Positions 6,793-12,220 of a stretch of 13,969 bases of DNA are shown here, piece after piece; the first letter of the stretch is position 1; every line of letters starts with the position of its first letter. Origin of the DNA: Methylocystis iwaonis (GTDB taxonomy: Bacteria > Pseudomonadota > Alphaproteobacteria > Rhizobiales > Beijerinckiaceae); the NCBI RefSeq assembly GCF_027925385.1, contig NZ_AP027148.1, positions 1-13,969 on the forward strand, written 5' to 3'. A program made the translations under genes and the position numbers. Under the pieces are notes generated by a model. It had not been told where the DNA came from and ran no database searches. It saw only the letters and a program-made list of their open reading frames with translations.

Positions 6793-8511
6793 ATGGCAAC
6801 AGAGCCGCTCAAAAGTATTCTTGCAGATATTAATTCGCAAAAAATAGTTCTCCCACAATTCCAGCGCGATTTTGTCTGGCCGCCATCATCTGTAGTTAAA
6901 TTATTGACGTCGCTATTCAATGGATATCCGATTGGTTCGCTGCTTTTGATGGAAAATAATGAGAGTTACGACTACCGCGCAATAGATGGAGTTACGGGCG
7001 CGCGGCGGCAATCCGAGGGCGAGACGATATTGGTGCTAGACGGCCAACAGCGACTTACGGCATGCTGGAGGGCTTTCTTCGGCACGCTTGAGTCAGATAG
7101 AAAGTATGCTGGGAAATATTACTTTAATTATAAGGAATTTGTTGATGTAATAACAGAGCATGGAGAGCTTGACTCTTCAACTTTAGAGGACATGTTTGTT
7201 TTCCATAAGCCGCCGAAGGTGCGTAATTCCTTAAAAAATACGGCAGATGAAATGTCGGCGGGCTTGTTCCCGCTAGATATTCTTTTTGGACAACCAAGAG
7301 GGAGTAACTATGCCGATTGGCTGCAAAAATACAATTTCTTCATGTCCGAGGGAGACAAAGCTAAGTTTGAGCTTCTATCAAAAATATCATCACAATTCCA
7401 AACTGATTTTATTGAAAAAGTTACAGGATATCAAGTTAACTACGAAAAAATTACGCGAGATACAAGTGCTGATGTTATATGTACTGTATTTGAAACAATC
7501 AATACGACAGGCGTCAAGCTAACTGTATTCGACTTGCTGGTTGCTAAGTGCTTTAAGCAAGATATTCGTCTTCGAGATAAGTTAGATGATGCCGTGACAT
7601 CATATAATAATATAGCCTTTTTTGACGCCAATGGCACAGCAATAGCTGCAATCCAATTGCCGCGCATTATTGGTCTCTTGCATAACGGGCAATGCAAAAA
7701 AGGCGACCTTCTAAAATTACCGGTAAATGCCATCAGCCAAAATTGGGAGACGGCAGTTGCCGCGCTCGACAAAATGTTGGGTATGATGCGTAGCGATTTT
7801 GGCTGTGCGAAGTTAGAGTTCATTCCTTCTATGGATATAATTAGTCCGCTTTCTGTTATATTATCTGATATAAGATTTAATAGGCAGCAGCATTTTGTTG
7901 CATTCAAGCGGCTTTATTGGAATCTTGTATTTTCATTATATTTATCAGGAGCTCCAGAGAGCAAAAGTTCAAAAATTGTCCGTGAATGGCGTGAGATGAT
8001 TCATGAGACTAGCGGTGTACTGAACGCCGAAGCGATTCGCATGTTTAGTCTTGGGCAGGATGACATGCGGGATGCTACTAAAGCTTCAGGAATATATAAA
8101 GGAGTGATATCGCTTTTAATTTCTGAAGGGGCGCGTGATTTTGGGAAAGGTCGTCGCCCACTAAATAATACTGCCGCAGAAATCGAGGATCATCATATTT
8201 TTCCTCAACAGTTTCTGCGTAATAGTGACATAAAAGGCTATATGGCTAATGGTATTCTTAATAGAACCCCTGTCTATGGAGACACAAACCGAGAAATTGG
8301 CTCTATCAGCCCAGAAATATACTTCAACGACAAAAACATTGTAGGCGACGGTGGCATAGATGCCCAGACCTTGGAGCGTCATGCCATTTCGTTAGATTTG
8401 GTAACGCGGCCTTTCAGCCGCGAGGTGTTCGACGCATTTTGCAATAACCGTCAACGGCAATTGGTGTTGCTAATCGAACATGTAACGGGACAGAAGATTA
8501 TTTCTTCATAG
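6793..8511 (+). CDS. DUF262 / HNH-nuclease protein (GmrSD/SspE-like defence effector)
   Basis: This 572-residue protein has both halves of a GmrSD-type enzyme in one chain. The N-terminal DUF262 domain shows IVLPQFQRDFVW (residues 18-29), the nucleotide-binding signature VLDGQQRLTA (DGQQR at 83-87) and FETINTTGVKLTVFDL (233-248). The C-terminal DUF1524/HNH domain shows EDHHIFPQQF (465-474) with downstream Asn490 and Asn499. GmrSD cuts glucosylated-hydroxymethylcytosine DNA, and SspE acts against unmodified phage in phosphorothioating hosts; relatives work alone or next to a modification system. GGGAGAG sits 5 bases before the ATG. Composition is clearly AT-rich compared with the flanks, marking it as acquired cargo. 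No Dnd/Ssp, BREX or DNA-methylase gene is visible nearby, so the trigger is unknown and modified phage DNA is the simplest guess. Confidence 0.88.
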   Translation: MATEPLKSILADINSQKIVLPQFQRDFVWPPSSVVKLLTSLFNGYPIGSLLLMENNESYDYRAIDGVTGARRQSEGETILVLDGQQRLTACWRAFFGTLESDRKYAGKYYFNYKEFVDVITEHGELDSSTLEDMFVFHKPPKVRNSLKNTADEMSAGLFPLDILFGQPRGSNYADWLQKYNFFMSEGDKAKFELLSKISSQFQTDFIEKVTGYQVNYEKITRDTSADVICTVFETINTTGVKLTVFDLLVAKCFKQDIRLRDKLDDAVTSYNNIAFFDANGTAIAAIQLPRIIGLLHNGQCKKGDLLKLPVNAISQNWETAVAALDKMLGMMRSDFGCAKLEFIPSMDIISPLSVILSDIRFNRQQHFVAFKRLYWNLVFSLYLSGAPESKSSKIVREWREMIHETSGVLNAEAIRMFSLGQDDMRDATKASGIYKGVISLLISEGARDFGKGRRPLNNTAAEIEDHHIFPQQFLRNSDIKGYMANGILNRTPVYGDTNREIGSISPEIYFNDKNIVGDGGIDAQTLERHAISLDLVTRPFSREVFDAFCNNRQRQLVLLIEHVTGQKIISS

Positions 8512-8573
8512 AGTGATGGCGGCGTGCGCGCAGTGGCCTCACTCATTCTCTCCTAAGCTGTTGCCGTGTTTTG

Positions 8574-8656
8574 TGCAAAAGTTAATACTTTCGCAACACG
8601 CGCCGACCCCTTGAAAATCAGGCCTTTCCGGCGTGCAAAAGTTTGTTGCAAAAGTT
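8574..8656. repeat. Repeated TGCAAAAGTT motifs, candidate resolvase (res) site
   Basis: TGCAAAAGTT occurs three times on the plus strand, at 8574-8583, 8634-8643 and 8647-8656. A near-inverse copy, ACTTTCGCA (8587-8595), faces the first across 4 bases, making a dyad TGCAAAAGT-N4-ACTTTCGCA with one mismatch. The last copy ends 24 bases before the resolvase ATG. Serine resolvases act at dyad subsites next to their own genes, and binding there also represses the gene. Subsite boundaries and crossover point cannot be fixed by eye. Confidence 0.6.
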
Positions 8657-8680
8657 TCCGCGTTTCGGCACCCTTCCGGC

Positions 8681-9229
8681 ATGATTTTTGGCTACGCCCG
8701 CGTTTCCACTGACGGCCAGAGCGTTGATGCTCAGGTCAAGGCGTTGCGCGCCGCCGGGGCCGAGAAAATTTTCCGCGAGACGGCAAGCGGCGCGAAGACC
8801 GACCGGGCGCAGTTGCGTCGCGTGATCGCCGCCCTTGGCGAAGGCGACACGCTGTTAGTTACACGGCTCGACCGGCTGGCGCGCTCAACCCGTGACCTCT
8901 TGAATACGCTCGACGCCGTTGCGAAAGCCGGGGCCGGATTCCGCTCCCTGCATGACGCATGGGCCGACACCACGACGCCGCACGGGCGGCTTATGCTCAC
9001 CGTCTTGGGAGGCTTGGCCGAATTCGAGCGCGATCTGATACACGCCCGCACGGGCGAGGGACGCGAGCGCGCCAAGGCGCGGGGCGTCCACATGGGCCGC
9101 CCCCCTGCTCTCACCCGCCATCAGCAGGAAGAGGCGCGGCGCGCGCTTGCGGACGGCAGCGCGACGCAGGCCGACCTGGCGCGGCGGTTCAACGTGAACA
9201 GAAGCACGATTTCGAGGCTCGCGACATGA
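8681..9229 (+). CDS. Serine resolvase/invertase family recombinase
   Basis: The 182-residue protein has the usual length of small Tn3-type resolvases and invertases. The start is MIFGYARVSTDGQS, with the nucleophile at Ser9; an upstream in-frame ATG at 8633 would translate through the repeats and is rejected. LLVTRLDRLARST carries the conserved catalytic Arg/Asp residues. LGGLAEFERDLIHARTGEGR begins the long E helix used for dimerisation. The C-terminal helix-turn-helix follows GRPPALT (ATQADLARRFNVNRSTISRL). The likely job is resolution of plasmid multimers or co-integrates at the repeats just upstream. Inversion is possible, but no invertible segment is visible. The stop overlaps the next gene's start. 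Confidence 0.92.
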   Translation: MIFGYARVSTDGQSVDAQVKALRAAGAEKIFRETASGAKTDRAQLRRVIAALGEGDTLLVTRLDRLARSTRDLLNTLDAVAKAGAGFRSLHDAWADTTTPHGRLMLTVLGGLAEFERDLIHARTGEGRERAKARGVHMGRPPALTRHQQEEARRALADGSATQADLARRFNVNRSTISRLAT

Positions 9230-9450
9230 GCGCGATCACGCTTCATCGCATTGACACAGCGCGCAACATGCGCCGCTTTTATGCGCTCGATATCGAGGCC
9301 GATCTCTTCGGCGGCGTGTTGCTTATGAAAGCGTGGGGACGCATCGGCGCGCGCGGGCGCGTCATCGCCGAGCATTACGACGACGTGGAGCTCGCGCGCG
9401 CTGCTTTGCAGAAGCAGGCGGCGCGCAAGCGGCGGCGAGGTTATGCGTAA
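9226..9450 (+). CDS. Small WGR-domain protein
   Basis: The 74-residue protein is little more than one WGR domain: LHRIDTARNMRRFYALDIEA, then LLMKAWGRIGARGR with the W-G-R triplet at 37-39, ending in a basic tail KQAARKRRRGYA. Its ATG overlaps the resolvase stop (ATGA), so the two are translationally coupled. WGR domains occur in PARPs and in short stand-alone bacterial proteins and are thought to bind nucleic acid. In this setting it may assist the recombinase, but no function is established. Its last 10 bases overlap the 3' end of the convergent minus-strand gene. Confidence 0.85.
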   Translation: MSAITLHRIDTARNMRRFYALDIEADLFGGVLLMKAWGRIGARGRVIAEHYDDVELARAALQKQAARKRRRGYA

Positions 9451-9671
9451 GGAGAAACATCGGGCACCGGGTCGTCCGGCGAGCAGCCTTGCAGATCGCC
9501 TTCGTCGAAGACGCTTTCATCGAGCGCATAAGGCGGGCCGTTGTACCAGCTCGGATCGTCGTCGTGATCGAGGCATATGGCGACGACCACGCGTGATCCG
9601 ACATCAGTGCACCGCCAGCGTTTGTCGCCGCAGCGGAAGACGACGCCTATTCTGAATTCGCTATGTTGCAT
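9441..9671 (-). CDS. Small conserved-looking protein, third gene of the toxin operon
   Basis: The product has 76 residues starting MQHSEFRIGVVFRCGDKRWR, then CTDVGSRVVVAICLDHDD, and ending in an acidic tail after WYNGPPYALDESVFDEGDLQ. I remember similar short proteins from alphaproteobacterial plasmids but no assigned function. The ATG is 10 bases after the toxin stop on the same strand, so it should be co-transcribed. There is no strong Shine-Dalgarno. A longer frame reading from 10007 is a shadow of the toxin gene. Possible roles are a modulator of the toxin-antitoxin pair or an unrelated passenger. Confidence 0.7.
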   Translation of the reverse strand: MQHSEFRIGVVFRCGDKRWRCTDVGSRVVVAICLDHDDDPSWYNGPPYALDESVFDEGDLQGCSPDDPVPDVSPYA

Positions 9672-9681
9672 TCTGCGGAAG

Positions 9682-10116
9682 CTATTCCGTGCGGGGGACA
9701 CGGCGTGATCGGGCGGCGGATTCGAGCAGCACAAACCGTCGATGCAGTTCGGCGAAAAAGCGCGGCGGCAGGAATCCGTAGGCCACGGAACTGTTGTCAC
9801 GATCCCCGACGCGGCGAAGGTCCGGCCCCGGCCAGTCGAACGCATTGCTTTCGGAGACGACGACCCATGAGCGTTCGGCATCGAGACCGAGCAGCCGTTT
9901 GACGGCGGGCGGCAATTCCAAGGCGGCGGGGTCTTCCGGCGGGCTATGCGTGACTGGGACAACGACGACTTGTGTTTTGCCGTCCTGATCGGCGGTCGCG
10001 AGAACAATGGCGCAGGGCCGATCCTTCACGCCTTCCTCGCGTCCTTCATCATGCTCCCGCGCCCAGAGATACGAATATCGAATGACCAGGCCGGGTTCCG
10101 GCGTGGGAAAGCTCAC
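9682..10116 (-). CDS. PemK/MazF-like toxin of a type II toxin-antitoxin pair
   Basis: The 144-residue protein has a MazF/PemK-like fold signature: PGLVIRYSYLWAREHDEGRE near the N-terminus, then KDRPCAIVLATAD and TQVVVVPVTHSPPED, the positions of the RP and PLT motifs of the family. ELPPAVKRLLGLDAERSWVV is typical of a longer plasmid-borne PemK-like branch. The family consists of mRNA interferases; here the activity is inferred. The start is a GTG whose last two bases lie in the antitoxin's TGA (GTGA overlap), so translation is coupled and antitoxin comes first. Its pairing with a Phd/YefM antitoxin rather than a MazE type is an accepted mix. Confidence 0.8.
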   Translation of the reverse strand: MSFPTPEPGLVIRYSYLWAREHDEGREEGVKDRPCAIVLATADQDGKTQVVVVPVTHSPPEDPAALELPPAVKRLLGLDAERSWVVVSESNAFDWPGPDLRRVGDRDNSSVAYGFLPPRFFAELHRRFVLLESAARSRRVPRTE

Positions 10117-10388
10117 GGCGTCCAGTCTTGGATCAATTCGTCAAGATGCGCGTGACGCTCGTCCATCTTGGCGTTTTTGATCGCTTCGAAAAGATCGTTG
10201 GGAAGCTCGCCCGCCCTGTAAACTTGCCGGTCACGGCTCTTGAGTCGCCAATATTCCTCGGCGGAGATCATGACGGTTCGATCCCGACCATTGCGGGTGA
10301 CGATCACGGGTTGGCTCAGCGCAGCGTCCTGATAGCGGCCCACTTCCTTGCCGAAGTCCGTAGAAGATACGCGGATCATGCCTGCCAT
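10113..10388 (-). CDS. Phd/YefM-family antitoxin
   Basis: The 91-residue protein reads MAGMIRVSSTDFGKEVGRYQ, then PVIVTRNGRDRTVMISAEEY, the conserved DNA-binding and dimerisation core of Phd/YefM antitoxins. The acidic C-terminal tail (LFEAIKNAKMDERHAHLDEL) would bind the toxin. GGAAGG (10394-10399) lies 5 bases before the chosen ATG; a GTG two codons upstream overlaps that ribosome site and is less likely. It is the first gene of the antitoxin-toxin-small gene operon, and it probably represses its own promoter through the dyad just upstream. Confidence 0.85.
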   Translation of the reverse strand: MAGMIRVSSTDFGKEVGRYQDAALSQPVIVTRNGRDRTVMISAEEYWRLKSRDRQVYRAGELPNDLFEAIKNAKMDERHAHLDELIQDWTP

Positions 10389-10406
10389 ATTCACCTTCCA
10401 GATATC

Positions 10407-10428
10407 CCGGATTATAGCTGAAATCCGG
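10407..10428 (-). promoter_or_regulatory. Promoter -10 and operator dyad of the toxin-antitoxin operon
   Basis: CCGGATT (10407-10413) and AATCCGG (10422-10428) form a perfect 7-bp inverted repeat around 8 bases. A perfect TATAAT on the minus strand (10416 to 10411) lies inside it. The start point would be near 10404, leaving a leader of about 16 bases that contains the GGAAGG ribosome site. I see no good -35. A dyad over the -10 fits autorepression by the antitoxin. Confidence 0.6.
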
Positions 10429-10530
10429 ATTGGAGGCCATTTCTATTTCTCGTAGCGCGACGGGACACATGAGCAGCGCGCCGATCCGGGGGGCAGTGTT
10501 GCCAGCAACGCAGCAACAAGGCAAAATGCC

Positions 10531-10565
10531 TTGAAGGCAAGCCTTATTGCTGCTATAGCAGCAAT
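10531..10565 (+). promoter_or_regulatory. parA promoter overlapped by a perfect 20-bp palindrome
   Basis: TTGAAG (10531-10536), 17 bases, then TATAGC (10554-10559) make a plausible sigma-70-type promoter. The palindrome ATTGCTGCTA and its exact complement (10546-10565) cover the -10 and end one base before the parA ATG. Transcription would start about 7 bases after the -10, at or next to the A of the ATG (10567). No Shine-Dalgarno is visible. The palindrome is a natural operator for ParA or its partner. Confidence 0.6.
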
Positions 10566-10566
10566 T

Positions 10567-11190
10567 ATGAAAGTCCTAGCGATTCTGAGCCAGAAGGGCG
10601 GCGCGGGCAAAACCACCCTCGCCCTACATATCGCCGCCGCGGCCGAGGCGGCGGGTAAGCCCTGTGCTGTTATTGACCTCGACCCGCAGGCGAGCGCGGC
10701 GGGTTGGAAAGACACCCGCCGCGACGAAGCCCCTGTGGTCGTCGCCCTTCCCCACACCCGCCTTGCAGCAGGCCTTCAGGCCGCACAAGGAGGCGGCGCC
10801 AAGCTTTGCATCATTGACACCGCACCCCATGCCGAGGCTGCGGCTATGGCCGCTGCGCGGGCGGCCGACCTCATCCTTATCCCCTGCCGGGCCGGCATCC
10901 TCGATTTGCGGGCGATTGGCACGACTGCCGAATTTGTGAAGCTGGCCGGCAAACGGGCTTTCGTCATCCTAAACGCCCTCCCCCCTCGTGCCTCACATAT
11001 TTTGAGCGACGCGCGAGAGGCCGTTGCCGTTCACGGGATCGACGTTGCGCCCGTGATCTTGCAGCAACGCGCCGCCTATGGCCACGCGCTCACCGCGGGG
11101 CAGACCGCGCCCGAATATGAGCCGCAAGGCAAAGCCGCCGAAGAGGTGGCCGATTTACGTAAGTGGCTGTTTTCCGAATTGAAGTTTTAG
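10567..11190 (+). CDS. parA: ParA-family partition ATPase (short, type Ib)
   Basis: The 207-residue ATPase starts MKVLAILSQKGGAGKTTLAL. The deviant Walker A is KGGAGKTT (10-17), Walker A' is IDLDPQASAAGW (36-47), and Walker B lies in KLCIIDTAPHAEA near residue 95. It lacks the N-terminal DNA-binding domain of P1-type ParA, so it belongs to the short, type Ib group. These pair with a small ribbon-helix-helix protein, which is exactly what follows. It should form an ATP-dependent gradient on the nucleoid that spreads plasmid copies. The upstream in-frame ATG at 10531 would read through the promoter and palindrome and is rejected. Confidence 0.92.
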   Translation: MKVLAILSQKGGAGKTTLALHIAAAAEAAGKPCAVIDLDPQASAAGWKDTRRDEAPVVVALPHTRLAAGLQAAQGGGAKLCIIDTAPHAEAAAMAAARAADLILIPCRAGILDLRAIGTTAEFVKLAGKRAFVILNALPPRASHILSDAREAVAVHGIDVAPVILQQRAAYGHALTAGQTAPEYEPQGKAAEEVADLRKWLFSELKF

Positions 11191-11261
11191 CAGCAATTCA
11201 TATTGCCAGCAATTAGGCAAGATGGTATGCTGGCAAACCAGCAAAGTAGGAATTGCCGCCC

Positions 11262-11561
11262 ATGAGCCGCCGCCCCAGTCTCGCCGACACCATGAAAGCC
11301 GTTGCGGCCAAGGCCGCGCCGCCGCCCGTTCCCATGCGGGAAGCCGTCCCGAAGCAAGTGGCCCAGGCAAAGGCGCAGCAGGAGGGGGAGGGCGAGCGCA
11401 AGCCGTTCTTTGCGGCGACCCGCGAGGGCTTGAAGCGGATAACCGTCGCGGTTGCGCCGGCGGATCATAAGCGCCTCAAACGGCTGTCTGTGGACACCGG
11501 ACGTTCGATTGAGGATTTGATGCGCGAGGCTTTGGCGGACCTTTTCGCGAAGCATGATTGA
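11262..11561 (+). CDS. Ribbon-helix-helix centromere-binding partner of ParA (ParG-like)
   Basis: The 99-residue protein has a Pro/Ala-rich, basic, probably disordered N-terminal half (MSRRPSLADTMKAVAAKAAP). Its C-terminal half is a ribbon-helix-helix domain: RITVAVAPADHKRLKRLSVD, then TGRSIEDLMREALADLFAKHD. Flexible tail plus RHH is the ParG/omega plan: the dimer binds centromere repeats and the tail stimulates ParA ATPase. The start MSRRPSL is preceded by AGGA about 10 bases upstream. It lies 71 bases after parA, with repeat motifs in the gap, which suggests a second regulatory site there. Confidence 0.8.
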   Translation: MSRRPSLADTMKAVAAKAAPPPVPMREAVPKQVAQAKAQQEGEGERKPFFAATREGLKRITVAVAPADHKRLKRLSVDTGRSIEDLMREALADLFAKHD

Positions 11562-11635
11562 CTCATATTTTGCTGCCTTGCCTGATTGCTGGCAAGGCAG
11601 CATCTAGGCAAATCGGCACGCTCGCGCAGTTTTTT

Positions 11636-11670
11636 AAGCCCGCCAGGCTTGACGCTTGGCTGGCTTTTTT
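11636..11670 (+). terminator. Rho-independent terminator after the partition genes
   Basis: AAGCCCGCCAGGC (11636-11648) pairs with GCTTGGCTGGCTT (11654-11666) at 11 of 13 positions around a 5-base loop, and the stem runs into T6 (11665-11670). A T-run also precedes the stem, so it could work on both strands. Confidence 0.7.
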
Positions 11671-11706
11671 GAGGGTTTGATTTTTGGGGTTGCCAGAACC
11701 GCGCGA

Positions 11707-11732
11707 CTCACTGACTATGACTAGTCAGTGAG
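11707..11732 (+). promoter_or_regulatory. Perfect 11-bp inverted repeat over the leader of the next gene
   Basis: CTCACTGACTA (11707-11717) and TAGTCAGTGAG (11722-11732) are exact complements around 4 bases. The right arm takes in most of the GAGG ribosome site (11730-11733) of the gene starting at 11740. It can be read as a DNA operator or as an RNA hairpin that hides the ribosome site. The downstream protein looks DNA-binding, so autoregulation is the simplest idea. Confidence 0.55.
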
Positions 11733-11739
11733 GTGGTTT

Positions 11740-11964
11740 GTGCTGGCACAAGCGCGTAAATCGACAGCTCCGTTCAAGGCCGCTTCCCGGCGAAGGAAGC
11801 AAGCTGAGGGATTCTACGAGACGACCGTGTTCGTCCACGAGAGCGCCCGCGATGCCATCGATAGATTAATTGCCGAAGGCCGGTTCAAGACACGTCGCGA
11901 AGCCATGGAGCACGCTATTCATAGCTTGTTTCATGCGGAGGAAGGCGCAACGAAGCCGCGCTGA
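11740..11964 (+). CDS. Small CopG/ribbon-helix-helix-like protein
   Basis: The 74-residue protein has a basic N-terminus (ARKSTAPFKAASRRRKQAEG), a single beta strand (YETTVFVHESARDAIDRLIA) and a helix pair (RFKTRREAMEHAIHSLFHAE). The pattern strand-helix-turn-helix suggests a ribbon-helix-helix fold, as in CopG-type plasmid regulators. The GTG at 11740 is chosen because GAGG sits 6 bases upstream; the GTG at 11728 lies inside the inverted repeat. It stands between the partition and rep genes, where copy-number or transcription regulators often are. Function is inferred. Confidence 0.65.
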   Translation: MLAQARKSTAPFKAASRRRKQAEGFYETTVFVHESARDAIDRLIAEGRFKTRREAMEHAIHSLFHAEEGATKPR

Positions 11965-11970
11965 CCCCTG

Positions 11971-12040
11971 AAAAGCAAAACGGCCCGGTGTTGGAAGCAC
12001 CTGGGCCGTTGTGACGACTGCGGGAGCCGCCTGTGATAAC
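11971..12040 (-). ncRNA. Candidate counter-transcribed RNA against the rep leader
   Basis: A minus-strand transcript of about 70 nt is predicted. It would begin near 12040, downstream of a perfect TTGACA, and end at a strong terminator. The terminator stem is ACGGCCCAGGTG/CACCGGGCCGT (12009-11998 and 11990-11980, one bulge) with a 7-base loop, followed by TTTTGCTTTT. The U-rich tail exists only on this strand, so the hairpin terminates leftward transcription, and no leftward gene needs it. In the sense strand the loop reads TTGGAAG and contains a YUNR-type motif (UUGG), common in antisense-target loops of plasmid copy control. Not seen in any database by me; predicted from layout. Confidence 0.55.
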
Positions 12041-12046
12041 GGCGAA

Positions 12047-12075
12047 AATCTCCCACAGTCCGCGCATGGTGTCAA
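12047..12075 (-). promoter_or_regulatory. Leftward promoter for the candidate antisense RNA
   Basis: On the minus strand TTGACA (12075-12070) is followed after 17 bases by GAGATT (12052-12047). The -35 is perfect and the -10 is weak (3 of 6). An imperfect 11-bp inverted repeat, GACTGCGGGAG (12016-12026) with CTCCCACAGTC (12050-12060), covers the -10 and start region. Confidence 0.5.
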
Positions 12076-12077
12076 CG

Positions 12078-12139
12078 CAGAACCCTAGGGTTCTGTGGAT
12101 GGCGGAGCTTTGTTTTCAGCCTGGCGAGCTTTGTTCGCC
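12078..12139. repeat. 18-bp palindrome and small hairpin in the rep leader
   Basis: CAGAACCCT at 12078-12086 is followed by its exact complement AGGGTTCTG to 12095, a perfect palindrome just upstream of the leftward -35. GGCGA (12123-12127) with TCGCC (12135-12139) form a small hairpin further on. These may be operator sites or leader RNA structures. Confidence 0.5.
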
Positions 12140-12202
12140 GGGAACGAGAAGTTGCGCCCTGATAACAATCGTGGGTAATCGTCGCCGATCAGGAGGTTTC
12201 GC

Positions 12203-12219
12203 GGCCCCCAGGAGGGGCC
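12203..12219 (+). promoter_or_regulatory. Hairpin holding the rep Shine-Dalgarno
   Basis: GGCCCC (12203-12208) pairs with GGGGCC (12214-12219) around the loop CAGGA. The strong ribosome site AGGAGG (12210-12215), 5 bases before the GTG start, is split between loop and stem. If folded, initiation would be reduced. A second AGGAGG at 12191-12196 lies too far from the GTG to serve it directly. Confidence 0.55.
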
Positions 12220-12220
12220 T

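Larger units (their letters stand above)
10499..11595. repeat. TTGCCAGCAA motif at three places around the par genes
   Basis: The 10-mer TTGCCAGCAA is exact at 10499-10508 (before parA), 11203-11212 (between parA and its partner) and 11586-11595 on the minus strand (after the partner). A related dyad TGCTGG-N4-CCAGCA sits at 11228-11243, and TTGCCAGAAC at 11690 is a weaker match. The last exact copy is in the loop side of an 11-bp stem GCTGCCTTGCC/GGCAAGGCAGC (11572-11582/11591-11601) with no T-run. These are candidate centromere or operator sites for the ribbon-helix-helix protein. Confidence 0.6.

Noticed and set aside
5678..8511. Methyltransferase plus DUF262 gene as one restriction-modification pair
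   Set aside because: The methyltransferase has no DNA-methylase motif, the genes are divergent, and their base composition differs.
11572..11601. 11-bp stem after the RHH gene taken as a terminator
   Set aside because: No T-run follows it on the plus strand, and a better terminator lies at 11636-11670. It contains the repeated par motif and is better read as a binding site.
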